From the NCBI GenBank assembly GCA_039619475.1, contig CM077116.1:148693088-148757087 (forward strand): DNA of 64,000 bases, written 5' to 3'. The stretch comes from Icerya purchasi (Eukaryota > Arthropoda > Insecta > Hemiptera > Monophlebidae). The notes below the pieces were generated by a model. That model had not been told where the DNA came from and made no database searches. It saw only the letters and a list, made by a program, of their open reading frames with translations. Below are positions 46,840-60,907 of the stretch, in pieces. Numbering within the stretch: position 1 is the stretch's first letter; each line of letters opens with the position of its first letter. Position numbers and translations under genes: made by a program.

Positions 46840-47094
46840 TATGAAAAAAATCTATTATTTTAAAAACGTTTGATACTTACACTATTGTAAAAAATAAAAA
46901 AATAAAAAGTTCAAACTATAGAACCAGCTATTTTTACCGAGCGAAATATAAATATTTTTTTAAAGTAGATAAATTTACGCCCTGCGGGGCACAAATTGTT
47001 GTAACTAGAGTCACATTCTCTATTAAGTAGTCACTCGACCGTCGTATAATGCTGGTCCTACTAACGGAGAAACAAAACAACAACCGAGTGAGTT

Positions 47095-47366
47095 TTGTAT
47101 CGTCAATGCTGGAGGATAAAACTGAAATACCTAACTCATAAAATTTGGGAAAATGGAATCTTCAAGATAGCGATGCAACGGAAAATTCCTGGAAAATCAA
47201 TAACAGGAAGGAGACGGTTAGAACTAATGACAAGGAACTTACCAATAAATCCGCCGTGCAAGAACCTACAGAAAATAATAACTCTCCCTAGGAAACGTGT
47301 AGTATAAATGTATGCAATTTCCTGACTCAGAAGAAGCAACTATGATGATGATGATGATGATGATGA
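47095..47366 (+). pseudogene. RTE-type LINE 3' end with (GAT)n tail
   Basis: The frame YLTHKIWENGIFKIAMQRKI, then GKSITGRRRLELMTRNL, is the post-RT tail of RTE elements (YFGHI.R....LQ..I.GKI.GKR..GRRR..WL.NL). It is followed closely by an eight-unit GAT tail (47,343-47,366), as RTE copies often end in short tandem repeats. It may be the far end of the RTE seen at 43.8-44.9 kb, with the Jockey copy and fold-back lying between. The RT core is missing either way. Confidence 0.65.
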
Positions 47367-47868
47367 GATAAATTTATATTCTGAAATTCATATTTAAAAT
47401 ATTTATTGCAGTTGATACAACTAAAATATTCAATATTGCAAACTATATTAGTATATCCAATTTCTACGAAAATATTCATTAAATTGTATTATAGCTGCAC
47501 CATAACCGAGCAATATTTAATTTGTTTAGTTTCCGACATATCTGAGAAAAGAATAACTTATCGCCCCTGATGTAAGCGCATTTCCGTCGCTTAAAATTTC
47601 CACGCATTGAACCATACTCAATCTTACAAAGTCCCATTAGATTCAAGTGATTTTTATTTCACCATGGATGACGGCGTGAAAAATGCAGTAATGAAAGATC
47701 AGTCGCCGTTGATTTAATTTTTTTTTTGTAAAATATTAAAAATCAGTTAAAATCATATTGTGCTTCTGAAAATAAAAATATTCACTGCGTAAACATGATA
47801 AGATTTATTTTGATCAAAATAAAAATTGCGAAATAAATCGTGACCATCGTTTAGAACACATGTATAAG

Positions 47869-47905
<37 letters not shown>

Positions 47906-48844
47906 ATTTGTGTATATATGAGAAAGCATAATGGATTACCAACGCGCCAAATAAGCTGCAGAAATCTAAATTACGTTTTGTAAATTTAAACAACTTTACG
48001 TTGTGAATGTTCACCATTCTTATACGATTATATTTCTGAAAATTTAATCGAAGCGAGCTGCAGATTATATGCGTAAAGGAATAAAACAGCCAGTAATATT
48101 TAGCGATACGATTTTTCTTTTTTTAATTACTTCCCCAAATGTTTATTATTACGACGCTTTAAAATAAACAGGAAAATTGGAATGGCACAATAATTTTAAA
48201 CGGTAGCTTTTATAAATGTATAGATTACTTAACAACAAAGGCAATTTGAAACATTTAGCTTCATGATCAATGGCGTACAAAGTTACAGATTACTCTACGT
48301 TTAAATGCAAGAAATCTATAAACATAATAAAAATATTATAATAAAAATCCGACGAACATTTAGTCCATACACGTTTACTGGAAAATCGAATATTAACGAC
48401 GGATAATGTTTTCTGATAAATACTATAAAAACGTATGTAGTGAAAATTAAAAATTGATATGCTGTTAACAGTCTTAAACGTAAGTTCTTTCGTTACCGAT
48501 TTAACAAATTTTTTACTTCTGAAATCGTTGCTTTGATTAAAATCGGTCACTAATTTTTTCAACCCTAAAATATTCAGCCTAACATAAATGAACATATTTA
48601 TAATAAGGGAACTTCGCAGAACTATAGCTTCCCTCCACAAAAAAAAAAAAAAAAAAAAAACTCACAAAAAGATAAATTACGTTAAATTTTTCATTAAAAT
48701 ATCACTAATACGTTCTTAAACTGATTGAAAATAATTGAAACTCTACAACATTACATTACAAAAAAATATAAACATTAGTAAACAAGCACTATCGTTGGAA
48801 AAACAAGAAAACTTTCCAGATAACGTGTATTATACATATACATG

Positions 48845-48885
<41 letters not shown>

Positions 48886-50830
48886 GAAAATAACAAGAAA
48901 CACATTAACTAATCATTTTAAAGGTGTTAAAAATTCGATTTTTATAGGTTAATTAGCACACACGATATGGAATTACGCTCGGTAAGTTAAAAGAATTTCA
49001 AAAAAAAAAAAAAAAAAAGCAACATTACGCTAAAACCTAAACGCTTTACTTGTTGATAAAATATTTAAAATAAATGTCCGAATTGATTTACGTTGCACCC
49101 TGTACGTAATAAATTAACAAATATGATCACCGGTATTAAAGTAAAAATTGACTTATCGGCTGAATTAAGAATAGATTTTGATCGATTTTTGCGAATTAAA
49201 AATTTGTATCTGAAAACCGCTTTGAAACTTAGCTCAATAATTCACATAGTAATCTCGCGAGCACGTGAAGAATGGCCCAACTAATTTTAACGATACATAT
49301 CCGCTAATCACTCGAGTAATGGAAGATAAAGTTAGTTATCTGTTACTGGTATTTTATTACGCAACGAAAATAAAAATAACCAGTTGGTTATGAAAAACTA
49401 AATTAAATAAAAATGCGAAGGATCGGATGATGCAGTGAATAACTCGGAAGACATTAAATCTAGAAAAAACAGCGTGCAATAGATACAGAATTAATAACTG
49501 TTAGAAGATGGGCAATTTCAGCGTAAAGCACTGTTTTTGAAATAGTAATAAAATCGGCCAACATCAGACATCAGGGAAGAAAAAAATATGATCGCTCTTC
49601 AAATGATATTGGGAATTTTAGGTTAAAAACATACCGTAACGTCAACTAATTTTAATCTAAACGATCATGATGCAGGTGGAAAACCGAAACTGTCAAGTTC
49701 CGCGGTAGTTTCAGTTTAGCGTCGATGAGAATTTTTGCTTTTTTCTCCTACTTACTTCCTATTTTTAGCACGGTGCATCGGAAAAACACTAACAAGACAT
49801 CATTTTAAGTACATTCAATTTTATTCTAAATTCCGTATTTGCGTATATTTCAACTAATTGACTTTTTCTTCGGTAATAAGACTGTCTGCTTTTGTAGGAA
49901 ATACTAAACAAGGCTAATCTATAATTTATAGGCATTTGGCTACGTAATAGTTATTTTATATAAATATTTGGAAGAGAAAAAAATTAATAAAAAAAAGAAA
50001 AAAGAAAAAAAGACTCGAACGAAACAATATTTGAATATAATTGAAAACGGAAAAATGTGACGAAGTGTATCGTGAAAATGTAATCTTTTGAAATTATTCA
50101 AAAAGAGGTCTAGATGACGGATTGTGAAGAACAAGTCCGATCTCCTTTTAGATATCGAACGGTAAACAATAAAATAATGAATCAATATAGCATTGTTCTT
50201 TTGCACGTCAAACTTAGCATTTATTAATCCTAGAGAAAAATTGCACTTTAAGGACTTTCAATAAGCTTTTGTTATGAATACGCTTAGTGAACTCACGCGA
50301 AAGAAAATACATAATGAGCTTATCGTCGATTCAAAGCACTTTTGCAGCTTTGATAGGCAACTGCTCGTTACCCTGTTCGAGCTGCAACAACTATTTGTAT
50401 AATACCGAGAAACCACCGCATTTTTTATTGGCCGATAAATGAATCTCTCCTTTTATCAATTTTATCAATTATGTACTTTTCGCCTTCCCTCATCTCTTAA
50501 ATGTTGAATATGTCTAAAGTAATTTTTTTTTGTATATATATATATATATATATACATTTCCTATTAGCAATTAATCTATCGCGAATTGTTTTCCATAATC
50601 ACATTTATAACTAATCTTATTTTGTTCTTTTTTATTTTTTGTAAACAAACATCGCTTCCTAAGAAAAACTGGCGAAACAAAATTAAACTGCACGTACGAC
50701 TACTAAAACAACTTAATACTACCACTAGAAATACAAAATATTGTCGGTCGCATTAATTAATAATGTTCACATATTCTCACGAATGCCTAAAAAAGTAAAT
50801 ACTTTTCGCACACCTACTAAACATGCGGAT
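47367..50830. other. AT-rich flank downstream of the PRPSAP gene, no gene recognised
   Basis: Contains (TA)n tracts at about 47,870-47,898, 48,847-48,882 and 50,535-50,554, and poly(A) runs at 48,640 and 49,000. The few frames of 60-116 codons are low-complexity and have no recognisable domain. Confidence 0.45.
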
Positions 50831-50831
50831 T

Positions 50832-50878
50832 TGCGCGCGATACACACACACACACACACAAACGCGCGCGCGCGCGAT
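50832..50878. repeat. (AC)n-(GC)n alternating purine-pyrimidine tract
   Basis: GCGCGCGA, then about ten CA units, then seven CG units. Such tracts can adopt left-handed (Z) DNA. It lies just beyond the possible end of the PRPSAP transcript. Confidence 0.9.
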
Positions 50879-50887
50879 CATATAAAG

Positions 50888-50893
50888 TTTATT
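50888..50893 (-). promoter_or_regulatory. Candidate poly(A) signal AATAAA for PRPSAP
   Basis: Minus-strand AATAAA about 220 bases after the stop codon. It is the first canonical hexamer I found downstream of the stop. Confidence 0.45.
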
Positions 50894-51111
50894 AAATCAA
50901 AGGAATCTCCTCATCACGAAATATTTCCAGAAGGAAATTATTGGGCGCGCCGTTGCGCGCAGATATACAAACAGCTTATCCAATGCAATATAAATTGGAG
51001 AGGTACTATTTAGGTGTAGACTGTATTTTAAATCGATTCGTGTATTTTGTTTTTTTATCGCGAGGCGTCCTGGTCGTCCTTCAAAACGAAATTTCGTTTT
51101 CTGCTCCATTT

Positions 51112-54014
51112 TCAATCTTCCAACGTAACGTTTTTAAATAAATACGACATAGATTCTTTATTATGAATACGCCGAATCGCTTCGGCCAGCAAAATGCTTA
51201 TATCTACCGTTTTAATCTTGTGGCACTTCAATTTTTGAATTTCATGCGGTATAGTGTTAGTTACAACCACCTGAAACAAGCGTAAATGAAAACGCGTACA
51301 AAATTTTAAAAATAACAAGTTAAAATAGAAAAACCAAGGAAAAAAATAAAGCGTAAAGTGATCAAATTGTTGATTTCACACAACTTCTAATAAAAATAAA
51401 TTACGATAAAATTTCTTTAGCATTTTTAGTTTTAAGAAATTCGAAAAAAAAAATCATAGTAACTTATTTAACCTAGAGAAGAATTTACTGACTATTTGAC
51501 GTATTTACCAGATGGCAAACAAACAAAAGCGATAAACAAGAAACATTTTCGGACAAAGCCCAGCTTCAGCCGGAAAAATAGAAATTACAACACAAACACA
51601 GAACCGAATATTTGTTGCGAACAAAGTACACGAAAATTTAACAACACCAATACAGAATCGAAATGTGTCACGAATGGAAAGCAGAATCATACTGAAAATT
51701 ATTAAACGGACTCTATACACCATATTTATAATGGAAAATTTTTTAAAGAAAACGAACTGCTCTACACGTGTCATGTTTATATAAACAAAGAAAACCAAAA
51801 AAAAGAGAAAGTTAGAATCAGAGAAATACGTAAAAGACAATATAAATTTGGAAAATACGTTTCTTCGATTAATTATTTCTAACAAACAGGTATGAATTAA
51901 AAAATACTACTTTCAATTATGCCCGTATGGCAACTCATATATTGTTTGGGTTTTACCGTCTTTATCTTTATTATAAGTATCATACGATCGATTTTTATTA
52001 TGGCTGGTGGTGGGCGATTTAACTAGTGTTTATACTGTTTTTTATATATTTCTCTGATTCTACCGTTCTCTTTTTGGTTTTCTTCGTTTACCAGGTGTAC
52101 AAGTATGAAATGCGAATTTGAAAAACCAAATGTTCACCAATGCAATATGTATTACAATGATTTGACACGCATATGCAATTTTGTTGCGCCATCAACAAGT
52201 GTCAAAAGTACATTAGTAATAAATTGAAAAACTGTTTGCGTAGCATTGTTTTGTTATGTTCAATGTGACGACATTTATGCTGAATAAGGGGAACATTCGC
52301 TGATGGCATTCAGTTTTTTGTGTTTCCATTTGAAGAAAACTGCTGCTGAATCATACCGATCGCTTCGAGAAGCTTATGGTGAACATGCTCCATCGCGAGA
52401 TTTAACGATGGTTTCGGCGTTATAAAAGTGATGATTTCGATGTTGCAGACCGGGAACACGGAAAACCGCCAAAAAGATACGAAGAAGCAGAATTGCATGA
52501 AGACGATGCACAAACACAAAAACAACTCGTAGAGCAATTAAGCGTTAGTCAACAAGCTGTTTCCAATGGCCTACGAGAAATTGGACAGATTCAGAAGGTC
52601 GGCAGATGGGCACTGCATGAGTTGAACACGACAGGCAGATGGGCACTGCATGAGTTGAACACGACAGGCAGATGGAGAGGCGCAAAAACACATGTGAAAT
52701 TTTGCTCGAACGATACAAAAGAAAGTCGTTTTTGCATCATATCGTTACTGGGGATGAAAAGTGGATTTATTTTGAGAATCCCAAGCGCAAAAGATCGTGG
52801 GGGTAGATCGAGGCGCACGATCCACATCGACCGCAAGACCGAATCACTTTGACAGGAAGACGATGCTATATGTTTGGTGAGACCAGAAGGGTGTGGTCTA
52901 TTGTGAACTGTTAAAGCCTGATGAAACGGTTAATACCAAACGCTACCAACAACAATTGATCGATTTGAACCGTTCGCTGCTCGAAAAACGACCAGAATAT
53001 CAACAAAGGCAACACAAGGTCATTTTTCTCCATGACAATGCTTCATCACATGCGGCGAAACCGGTTCGCGACACGTTGGAAACACTCAGCTGGGGAGTGC
53101 TAGCCCATGCGGCTTACTCACCAGACTCGGCTCCTTCCGATTACCACTTGTTTGCATCGATGGGTCACACACTTGCTGAGCAGCGCTTTGGTTCATACGA
53201 AGATGTGAAAAAATTGCTCGATGAATGGTTCGCGGCAAAAGGGGAAGATTTTTACTGGCGTGGTATCCACAAATTGCCCGGAAGATGGGAAAAATGTATA
53301 GCTAGCGATGGAGCATACTTTGAGTAAACCACTTTTTATCATTCTTCCAAATTTAACGTGTTTTTTTTTTTTTCAGCCCATTTCATACTTGTACACCTGA
53401 TATATAAATATGGCACCACGTGTATCCCCTCTGCTCTTAAAATTTTTCCTTTATAAATATATTATATTGTCGATTTAATCGCTTTCAGCGTGCTGCGACA
53501 TATTTCGATTCTGTTTGTGTTGTAATTTCTATTTTTCCAGCTGCTGAAGATGGACTTTGCCTGAAAATGTTTCCAAATATAAATATATATATATTTCTAT
53601 TTATTTGCTATCTGGTAAATACTTTATTATTCAAAATAATTATTTCCAGCAAACAAGTGTGAATTAAAATATTATACACTTTTAGAACTAATTGAGATAA
53701 TAAAATGTGTTATTAGAAAACGTTAGGTAAGCGGGCCATCGATAAAATCAATCAACTTTAATGTAGCTATAAAGTACCTCGTCAATAACCGAGTTCTCGA
53801 TTAGTACCGGCGCATCCGAAGAGAGAAGTCCGTGAGTTGCTAGAACGTATATCTTGTAAGCTCCTCTTTCTTTCAGCGTATCTGCCGCAACGACAAATGC
53901 CCCGACATCGTCTATCATATCGTCCTACGATTATAGCAAACTATCGTTACCTTTTAGTAGCTTGAATATTTTAAACGAGTCATTAATTTCAATGTAGACA
54001 AACTGATAATGTAT

Positions 54015-54045
<31 letters not shown>

Positions 54046-57000
54046 GTTTAATAACACGTAAATTAACATATTTTTCTACCAGCAATGTTTTTAGTAATGT
54101 AAACATTTAGCGTGCATTAAAAATATGAAGAAATATATATATATATATGTATATTTATTCGTAAACTTAAGTAAATGAATAAAGTATTATTTCCTGACAA
54201 AATACACGTGTTAATAATTCCCATGGCAATCTGTAACTACTATGATAAAGAGATAGATCTCACGTTTTATTCCAGCGCTTTTCGAAACTTTTCGAAACGC
54301 GGACCAATATTTTCTGAAAAATTTTTGTACCGTCCGTAAGACTTATATTTCGTAATAGTAAAACGATTTATAATATAAAAGCTAATTGTATAAACTTGTT
54401 TTTTAATTTTTAGACGATTTTATAAAAAAATTATTTGAAATTAAATGTTTGCATTTACGTATTGATCATTACCGGCGTAACACGATGAAAATGGTAAAAA
54501 AAGAAAGCGCCAATAATAAATTTAAAAAAATAGTATTATTAAAAAAGCCATTCTCTTTTAAAAGTTTTAAACATTTTCATAATAATAATAATAATAATTA
54601 TAATTAAATTTATCATTAGGTATTAAAACAAATATAATTACAAATATAGCAAACAACCGGAAATCGTGTGTATTATACTTATCCGTAATAACGATTTTAG
54701 GTCTAGTCTATCATCAGCTAATAGTAAAATCAATCGAAGTACATCTTCTGAAGAAACAAATTGATTATATTTGTACTAGAAAGAAATTCAAACAAGTGGG
54801 AATTCCTAACATTGTATTGTTATCGAAAAAAGAAAATTAATTTTAAAGAAAACAATTAAAATGTAAGGAATTCTTTAGAGATATTTTAAAAATGGAAAAT
54901 TTATCTACATACAATAATCTCATTTTTATTTATTTATTTTATCATTATTCCTTTTTTTTCAATTGTATTTTAAATTTATTTCTTAAGATTATTTTATTTT
55001 CCCTACGTATCTCGGAACTACAGCACTTTTAGGCCTTTTTTTTTCTTCTTTTAAATAAACGTTATTAATTACAAAAAATTACTATTACAGCATTAACCTG
55101 ATTTTTAAATTGCATATTTTAATTAATTAAAATTTATATGATACTAGAAGCATGTTTACGTCCAAAGCCTTATGCAATTAAGACGAATTAATCTTTTTGT
55201 TGTTTAGATTATATATATTAGTTTTTCGAATTATGTAACTAATCACATGCTTACGATAAATCAGAAATTACGAAATAATATCAAACAACTGCGATAAATT
55301 ACAGTTAATCTTATCAATCATGAATATTTGAATTCATAAGGTCAACTTACGTCATTATTTTCGATTATGTGATATATAATTCACTATTAATCAGTGTATT
55401 CGAGGGGATTTAAATACATTAAAATGAGAATCGCCAGAAAATATTGAATATTTTATCAAATCTTGTACCGTGCATTTTATTATGGTTATGATGCTAAAAA
55501 AAAAAAAAAAAAAAAAAAAGTACAGAAGAGCACCCCGTAATTTTAAAATAATTTATATAATCAAATCTTTATCGAATTTAAAAGAAAAAAGGTGTGTTTC
55601 ATTTATTTGAAAATAAAAATCGAATTCTTACCACTATGATTGCTATTCTACCGCTAACATCGCCCACTATGCTAATCGGTGGTTTTTCTTTAGCCGGATG
55701 TTGCGGTATGTCAACGATATCCATGGTTCGAGAAAACTGAACCGGCGTTGTCGGAGGCGGAGAATATCTACCGTCAACCATGTCCGAATCGGCTTCTTTT
55801 TGTTCGCCGTGTATCACCGCAATACCTACTCTTAGTCGTTCTGCGTATGATGTAGCTTTTTTCGCGAGACCCGGATTTCTCGCCACGATCACCGCATTAC
55901 GATAATCAGGAATCTGTTAAATAACAAATTGGATATTTTAAAGGTTAATTTTAATCGGTAATCATAAAGTTTTCGACACTAGTACAATTAGCAAAATCCA
56001 TTAATGCCACTATGCTACATTTAAGAACATTCGTCATAAATAAGTAAAAAATTACTGCAACCTTTAACCATATTGTTTTATACGATCACACCACCTATAT
56101 TCAACTTACAAATACAAGAGAAACTATCTACCGTTTTTTCACCACCGCGATACTGAAGCATCTATAAAACGCTTATAAGAATCAGTTTTTCATCTTATCA
56201 TTTTTTTTTCTAATTACATATATTTACGGATAAACGGTGGTCTGCGTTAAGTATAAACTTTTTTCCAAAACAAATACTGGTGTATTTCTTTCAGATTAAA
56301 ATAAAAATAACTAAACTGTTTAACCTTATACTTTTGTACTCGATTTATTCACATGATCTGTATATATGCACGAGTAAGTAGTCGAAAAAATAAAAAACTC
56401 TTCCGGTATAACAATCGGTAAACTTTGAAATTAAATATATACACGGTTGACCTTCGGGCTCACAATCAATAAAAAGTGTATTTCAATAGTCAAAAATATT
56501 GAAAAAATCTCTGAATAAGTTTTGAACATTATCGTTTAAAAAAAATAACATAAAAAAAAAAAATACAGCCGAATTGAATACCTCCTCCTTTTTTGAAGTC
56601 GGTTAAAAAAAATACATGCTTAATTTAACAAATTGATTACACTTCGGTAATACACCCGCATCAGGAACCACAACAGCGACATTTAAAATAATTTATTGAA
56701 GTTCGATCACAAATTTGATTCTTAATTAACGACTTAAATGATACACCCGACAACGACAAAAATAAACGTTAAAACGCTAAGTTTACACATATATATATAT
56801 ATATACCTTAATTACAACGTAATTCTTAGGCTACCCCCATTCGAAAAAATGTCCCAATTGTATGTAACGTTTGTTATATTTTATAGAATTTTTGTAATTG
56901 TTATTTTACAAATGTCACAATATTATGTAACGAAATATGTAACGAAAATGTAACGAAAAATATAACGAAAAAATTAATTAATTTTATATAATGAAAGTTA

Positions 57001-60000
57001 AATGTTAGGATAGGATTTTTGTGATTATGTTTGTTTTTTTTTTGTGTTGATACCAGTAAGAATTACGTTGTAAATTTTCATCATTTTATACAAAGTATAG
57101 AAGAGAAAGAGACAGAAATGAAAGCAAGAGGGGTCAAGGAGCACAGCCCCTTGCGAGGCCAAAATGGCCGAGTTTATATATATATATATATAATATATTT
57201 TTAATAAAAGTAATTGTATCCTGATATAGTATACACACAAAAAGTGGTCATAGTCGTGAAGCAATTGCTATTTAATATTAGATCACTTATTGAATTCAAA
57301 CACTGAAAGTCCATCAGATAACTGAATATTATCACTAGGTAACAGACTATTTAGGCGTCAAATCCTTCCATTAACGGTATAACAAGATTCCAGGCGATTC
57401 GATTTGATCAAATAATTAAACACGTTGAAATTACTACAATAATTGTCGACTCGTGATTTACGGTGAATTATACGTCATCAGTAAGTCCGACAGTGATACA
57501 TCTATCAATTATCAACTATTTCGCCTGCACGAATCAATTCAAAAATAACAAACAGTGTTTATGATGAGCTACTACTTACGCATTCTTGTATGTACTGCAA
57601 CAAGAACGGGGAAGCTCTTAAATTGTCTACTGGTATATCGAAAAAGCCCTGTATTTCCTTTTGATGTAAATCCATCGTAATCACATGATGAAATCCGGCG
57701 GCGCCAATCATGCGAGCGACTAATTTGGTTACAATTGATCCACGTTTTCTCATTTTACCTATTTTTTAAAGAAAACGCTTACATTTAGTCCGAATATCGA
57801 CAGTAGGAAAGGAAATTTAAAAAAATCCGAACACAATTAATAACCACGCCTTTAACTGTTAATTGTTATTTTCATGCTATTAAAGAACTATATATTATCA
57901 CCCGTTTACCACCTACTTTTCCAATGCAGTTGTATTTATTTACATTTGCAATTGTTACATTTTCTAATTTATTTCCCGTAAAGTCAATTATCGAACTCGA
58001 CTCATTTTTAAACAATTCGATTTTTATTAATTTTCAATAACACGTTTCGAAGTATTATTAAATAATTTTACCTTTCTTATAATTCTCAATCGAATTATTA
58101 TTAAACCGATTAATACCATTTACCTATATTTTTAAGTTGTACAAGTGACGTATACTATAGAAAATTCTACATGTAACGTGATAATATTACAGGACATCTT
58201 TAAGCCTTCGCATTTAGCATGAAGTGCGCATTTTCATTTGCTTATAGTTAACGCTTTGATATTTCGTATTCAGGCATTTCAATAGCTATAGATTTTCGAA
58301 ATATACCAATTAAAAAAAAACATAATTAGAAATTTGCAATTTTCAAAAAGGTCAGAACAAATGTTATATTGAATTTATAAAGAGTTTTGCTGCATAAAAA
58401 ATACGGTACCGAAGAGAAGTTATAATCTTTTAATCTATCGTTGGATAGTAGTCGTTTACGTGTATCAGTAAACAAGAAAAAAAAAAAAAAAATCTACCTA
58501 TTTGGCTTTGTTGGAGTATATAATACATTCATACGTTGATCGCGAAAGATGTGGTGGCAAGTTTTTCTTTCGTTTCCTGTATTGAAAAATACACTGCGAA
58601 ACAATTAGCAAAAATCACCATTGTTGTAAGTCTTTATAGATAGAATATCTTTATTCAAATAATAAAACTCATCTTTTGTAACGGTTTTTTTCTTTTCTTT
58701 TATAGATGAAAGGAATTGTAACAAAATAACTTTCGGACCTTCTAAAAATTCTACAGACCACACCATGTTTATTTCTAGAATCAGTGTCCAGGACGGAACA
58801 GTGTCCATAAACAAAAACAAATATCGGTAACTTTTCACACTGGCGCAAACTGTTAGCTAAAAATACATTACCTTCGTCCTCGTAATTGGTAACGTTTATA
58901 TATATATATATATATATTAAAACATATTCATTGATAGCAGGTCCTTGTTCCGGAAGCCATTAAAACATATTCACTGTATTCGATAAATTCTGTATAATTC
59001 AAACTGTAATTACACCCCTGGGGCCATAGAAAAAAAATCTTACTGATCGGATACCAGTGTTAGGATTTTATTGAAGAAAAAAAAATTAATTATTGTGAGA
59101 AGACGAAGAAAACCGCGAAAAGCTGAGAGTAGTAACTAAATCGCTATGACACAAGCCACCGTGTCCTTCGCATAACTTGTCGGCTACGTGGCAAACCGCC
59201 GTCGCCAACTCACGCTGACCGAAAACGAAACGCGATTGGGTCTTGATTTAGCAACTTTACTTAAACAGGACTAGCTAGATATAATCAGTGATCAAACTTA
59301 TGTTTACCGCAACAATTAACAAAAAAAAAAAAGAAAATAAAAAAACAAGTACAGTAAAAGGTGCGGCGATACAGGCGAATAATCTGAAAATGGGCGACAC
59401 AATGACTTCGTATCGACTAGACATTTTCTACAAAGATTCCAAGTCATGTCAGAGATTGCTGTTTGGCTAACTACACATGCGTTAACACTCGCCACAACAA
59501 CCCTGTATAAATTGGCAGAGTTAGAGCTGCCACCTTCTCTCACTAGCAATGAAACCGAAATTCGTCTAGGCAGTAAAATTCCTCGACTTAAGACCGATCG
59601 TCATCGTACACATCTCACTTCAAAATAGTTTCATTGAACAATAAATAATTTCTCGCTGCACGATCGAGGAAATAAGACCGGAACTGTCAATGTATAATTT
59701 GGCTCGCTCTAATCCGTCTTACGCTTTGTGATGTGTAAGGGTAGCTATTATTCTGGAAGTTATTTAGCGAACAAGAGGCATAATCGTCATGTTAAAAATT
59801 TGAAAAAAGTCTTTACTATGAAATAAATTTTAAATTCATATTTATAATTTAATGTATTTTTAATATGAATTTGAAGTAGAAAACAAAAAGTTTTATTTAC
59901 TTTTTTAACATTCACTATTTATCATAAAATTTTTAGTGCATTTAAATCCAAACTCTAATAATCACGTGTTATCACAATATAAGTACTGTTCAAATATGTG

Positions 60001-60863
60001 CAAATGGATTATCCCGCGCATATGTGGTGGTCTGTCACTATACTTTCTACTCAGCTATTAACGATTATTTATGTGTTTTTAATAACTTTTACTTATCTGC
60101 AGCCGAAGAGTAGACTCCACTATAAATTCGTGGTTAGAACGCACTTTCGTGGTCATCACAACGATTTTTAGCAGGTAACGCCAAAGTATATAATTAAATG
60201 TGAAATATTTTGTTTAAAATATACGCTTGATTTCATGAAACTTTCAATGTATCTCACACGACTGTAAACGAAATTTTTTTGGTACAGAGTAAAAATGACA
60301 CGACTAAATAATTTCCTACTGAGCCAAAAAAAAAAAAAAAAAAAAAAAAAATGAAAGTAATTAAGATTTCTATCTTTTAGGCAATAGCACACAATTAGAA
60401 CATGAAATCAATTATATCAAAATATCTAAAATTATTGTTTTCAAAATAATAATTTTGGCAAATTTAAAACAACACATTGAACTTTAATATTTTCCGATTT
60501 ACATATTTTAATCTTTGACTTCTCATTTTATACTTTCAATTAATTTATCAGTGTTTCAAAATGTACATCTACTGCTTAAACCAAGTTTAAAACGTTTTAT
60601 CCATTGCGTTTTAAATCTTTAATTAAAATTTTCCGCTTTAAAGCAATTAATTAGCTTGTTGATTAACAATAGTTTGAATAAGTTAAAAGAATCCGTAAAC
60701 ACTAGTTCTTTTACAGTTTTTAAAAATGAATAAATATAAATGTTATCTTTATCCTTGCAACTATATAAAGAATTTCGAAACAAATAATGTAATGAATTGA
60801 GATTCAATTTTATTGTGTGTAGTTCACTATATATGTGTGTGTGTATGTATGTATGTATGTATG

Positions 60864-60907
<44 letters not shown>

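Noticed and set aside
60168..60392. Poly-Phe minus-strand frame
   Set aside because: Produced by a 26-bp A run in the PRPSAP intron; not a gene.
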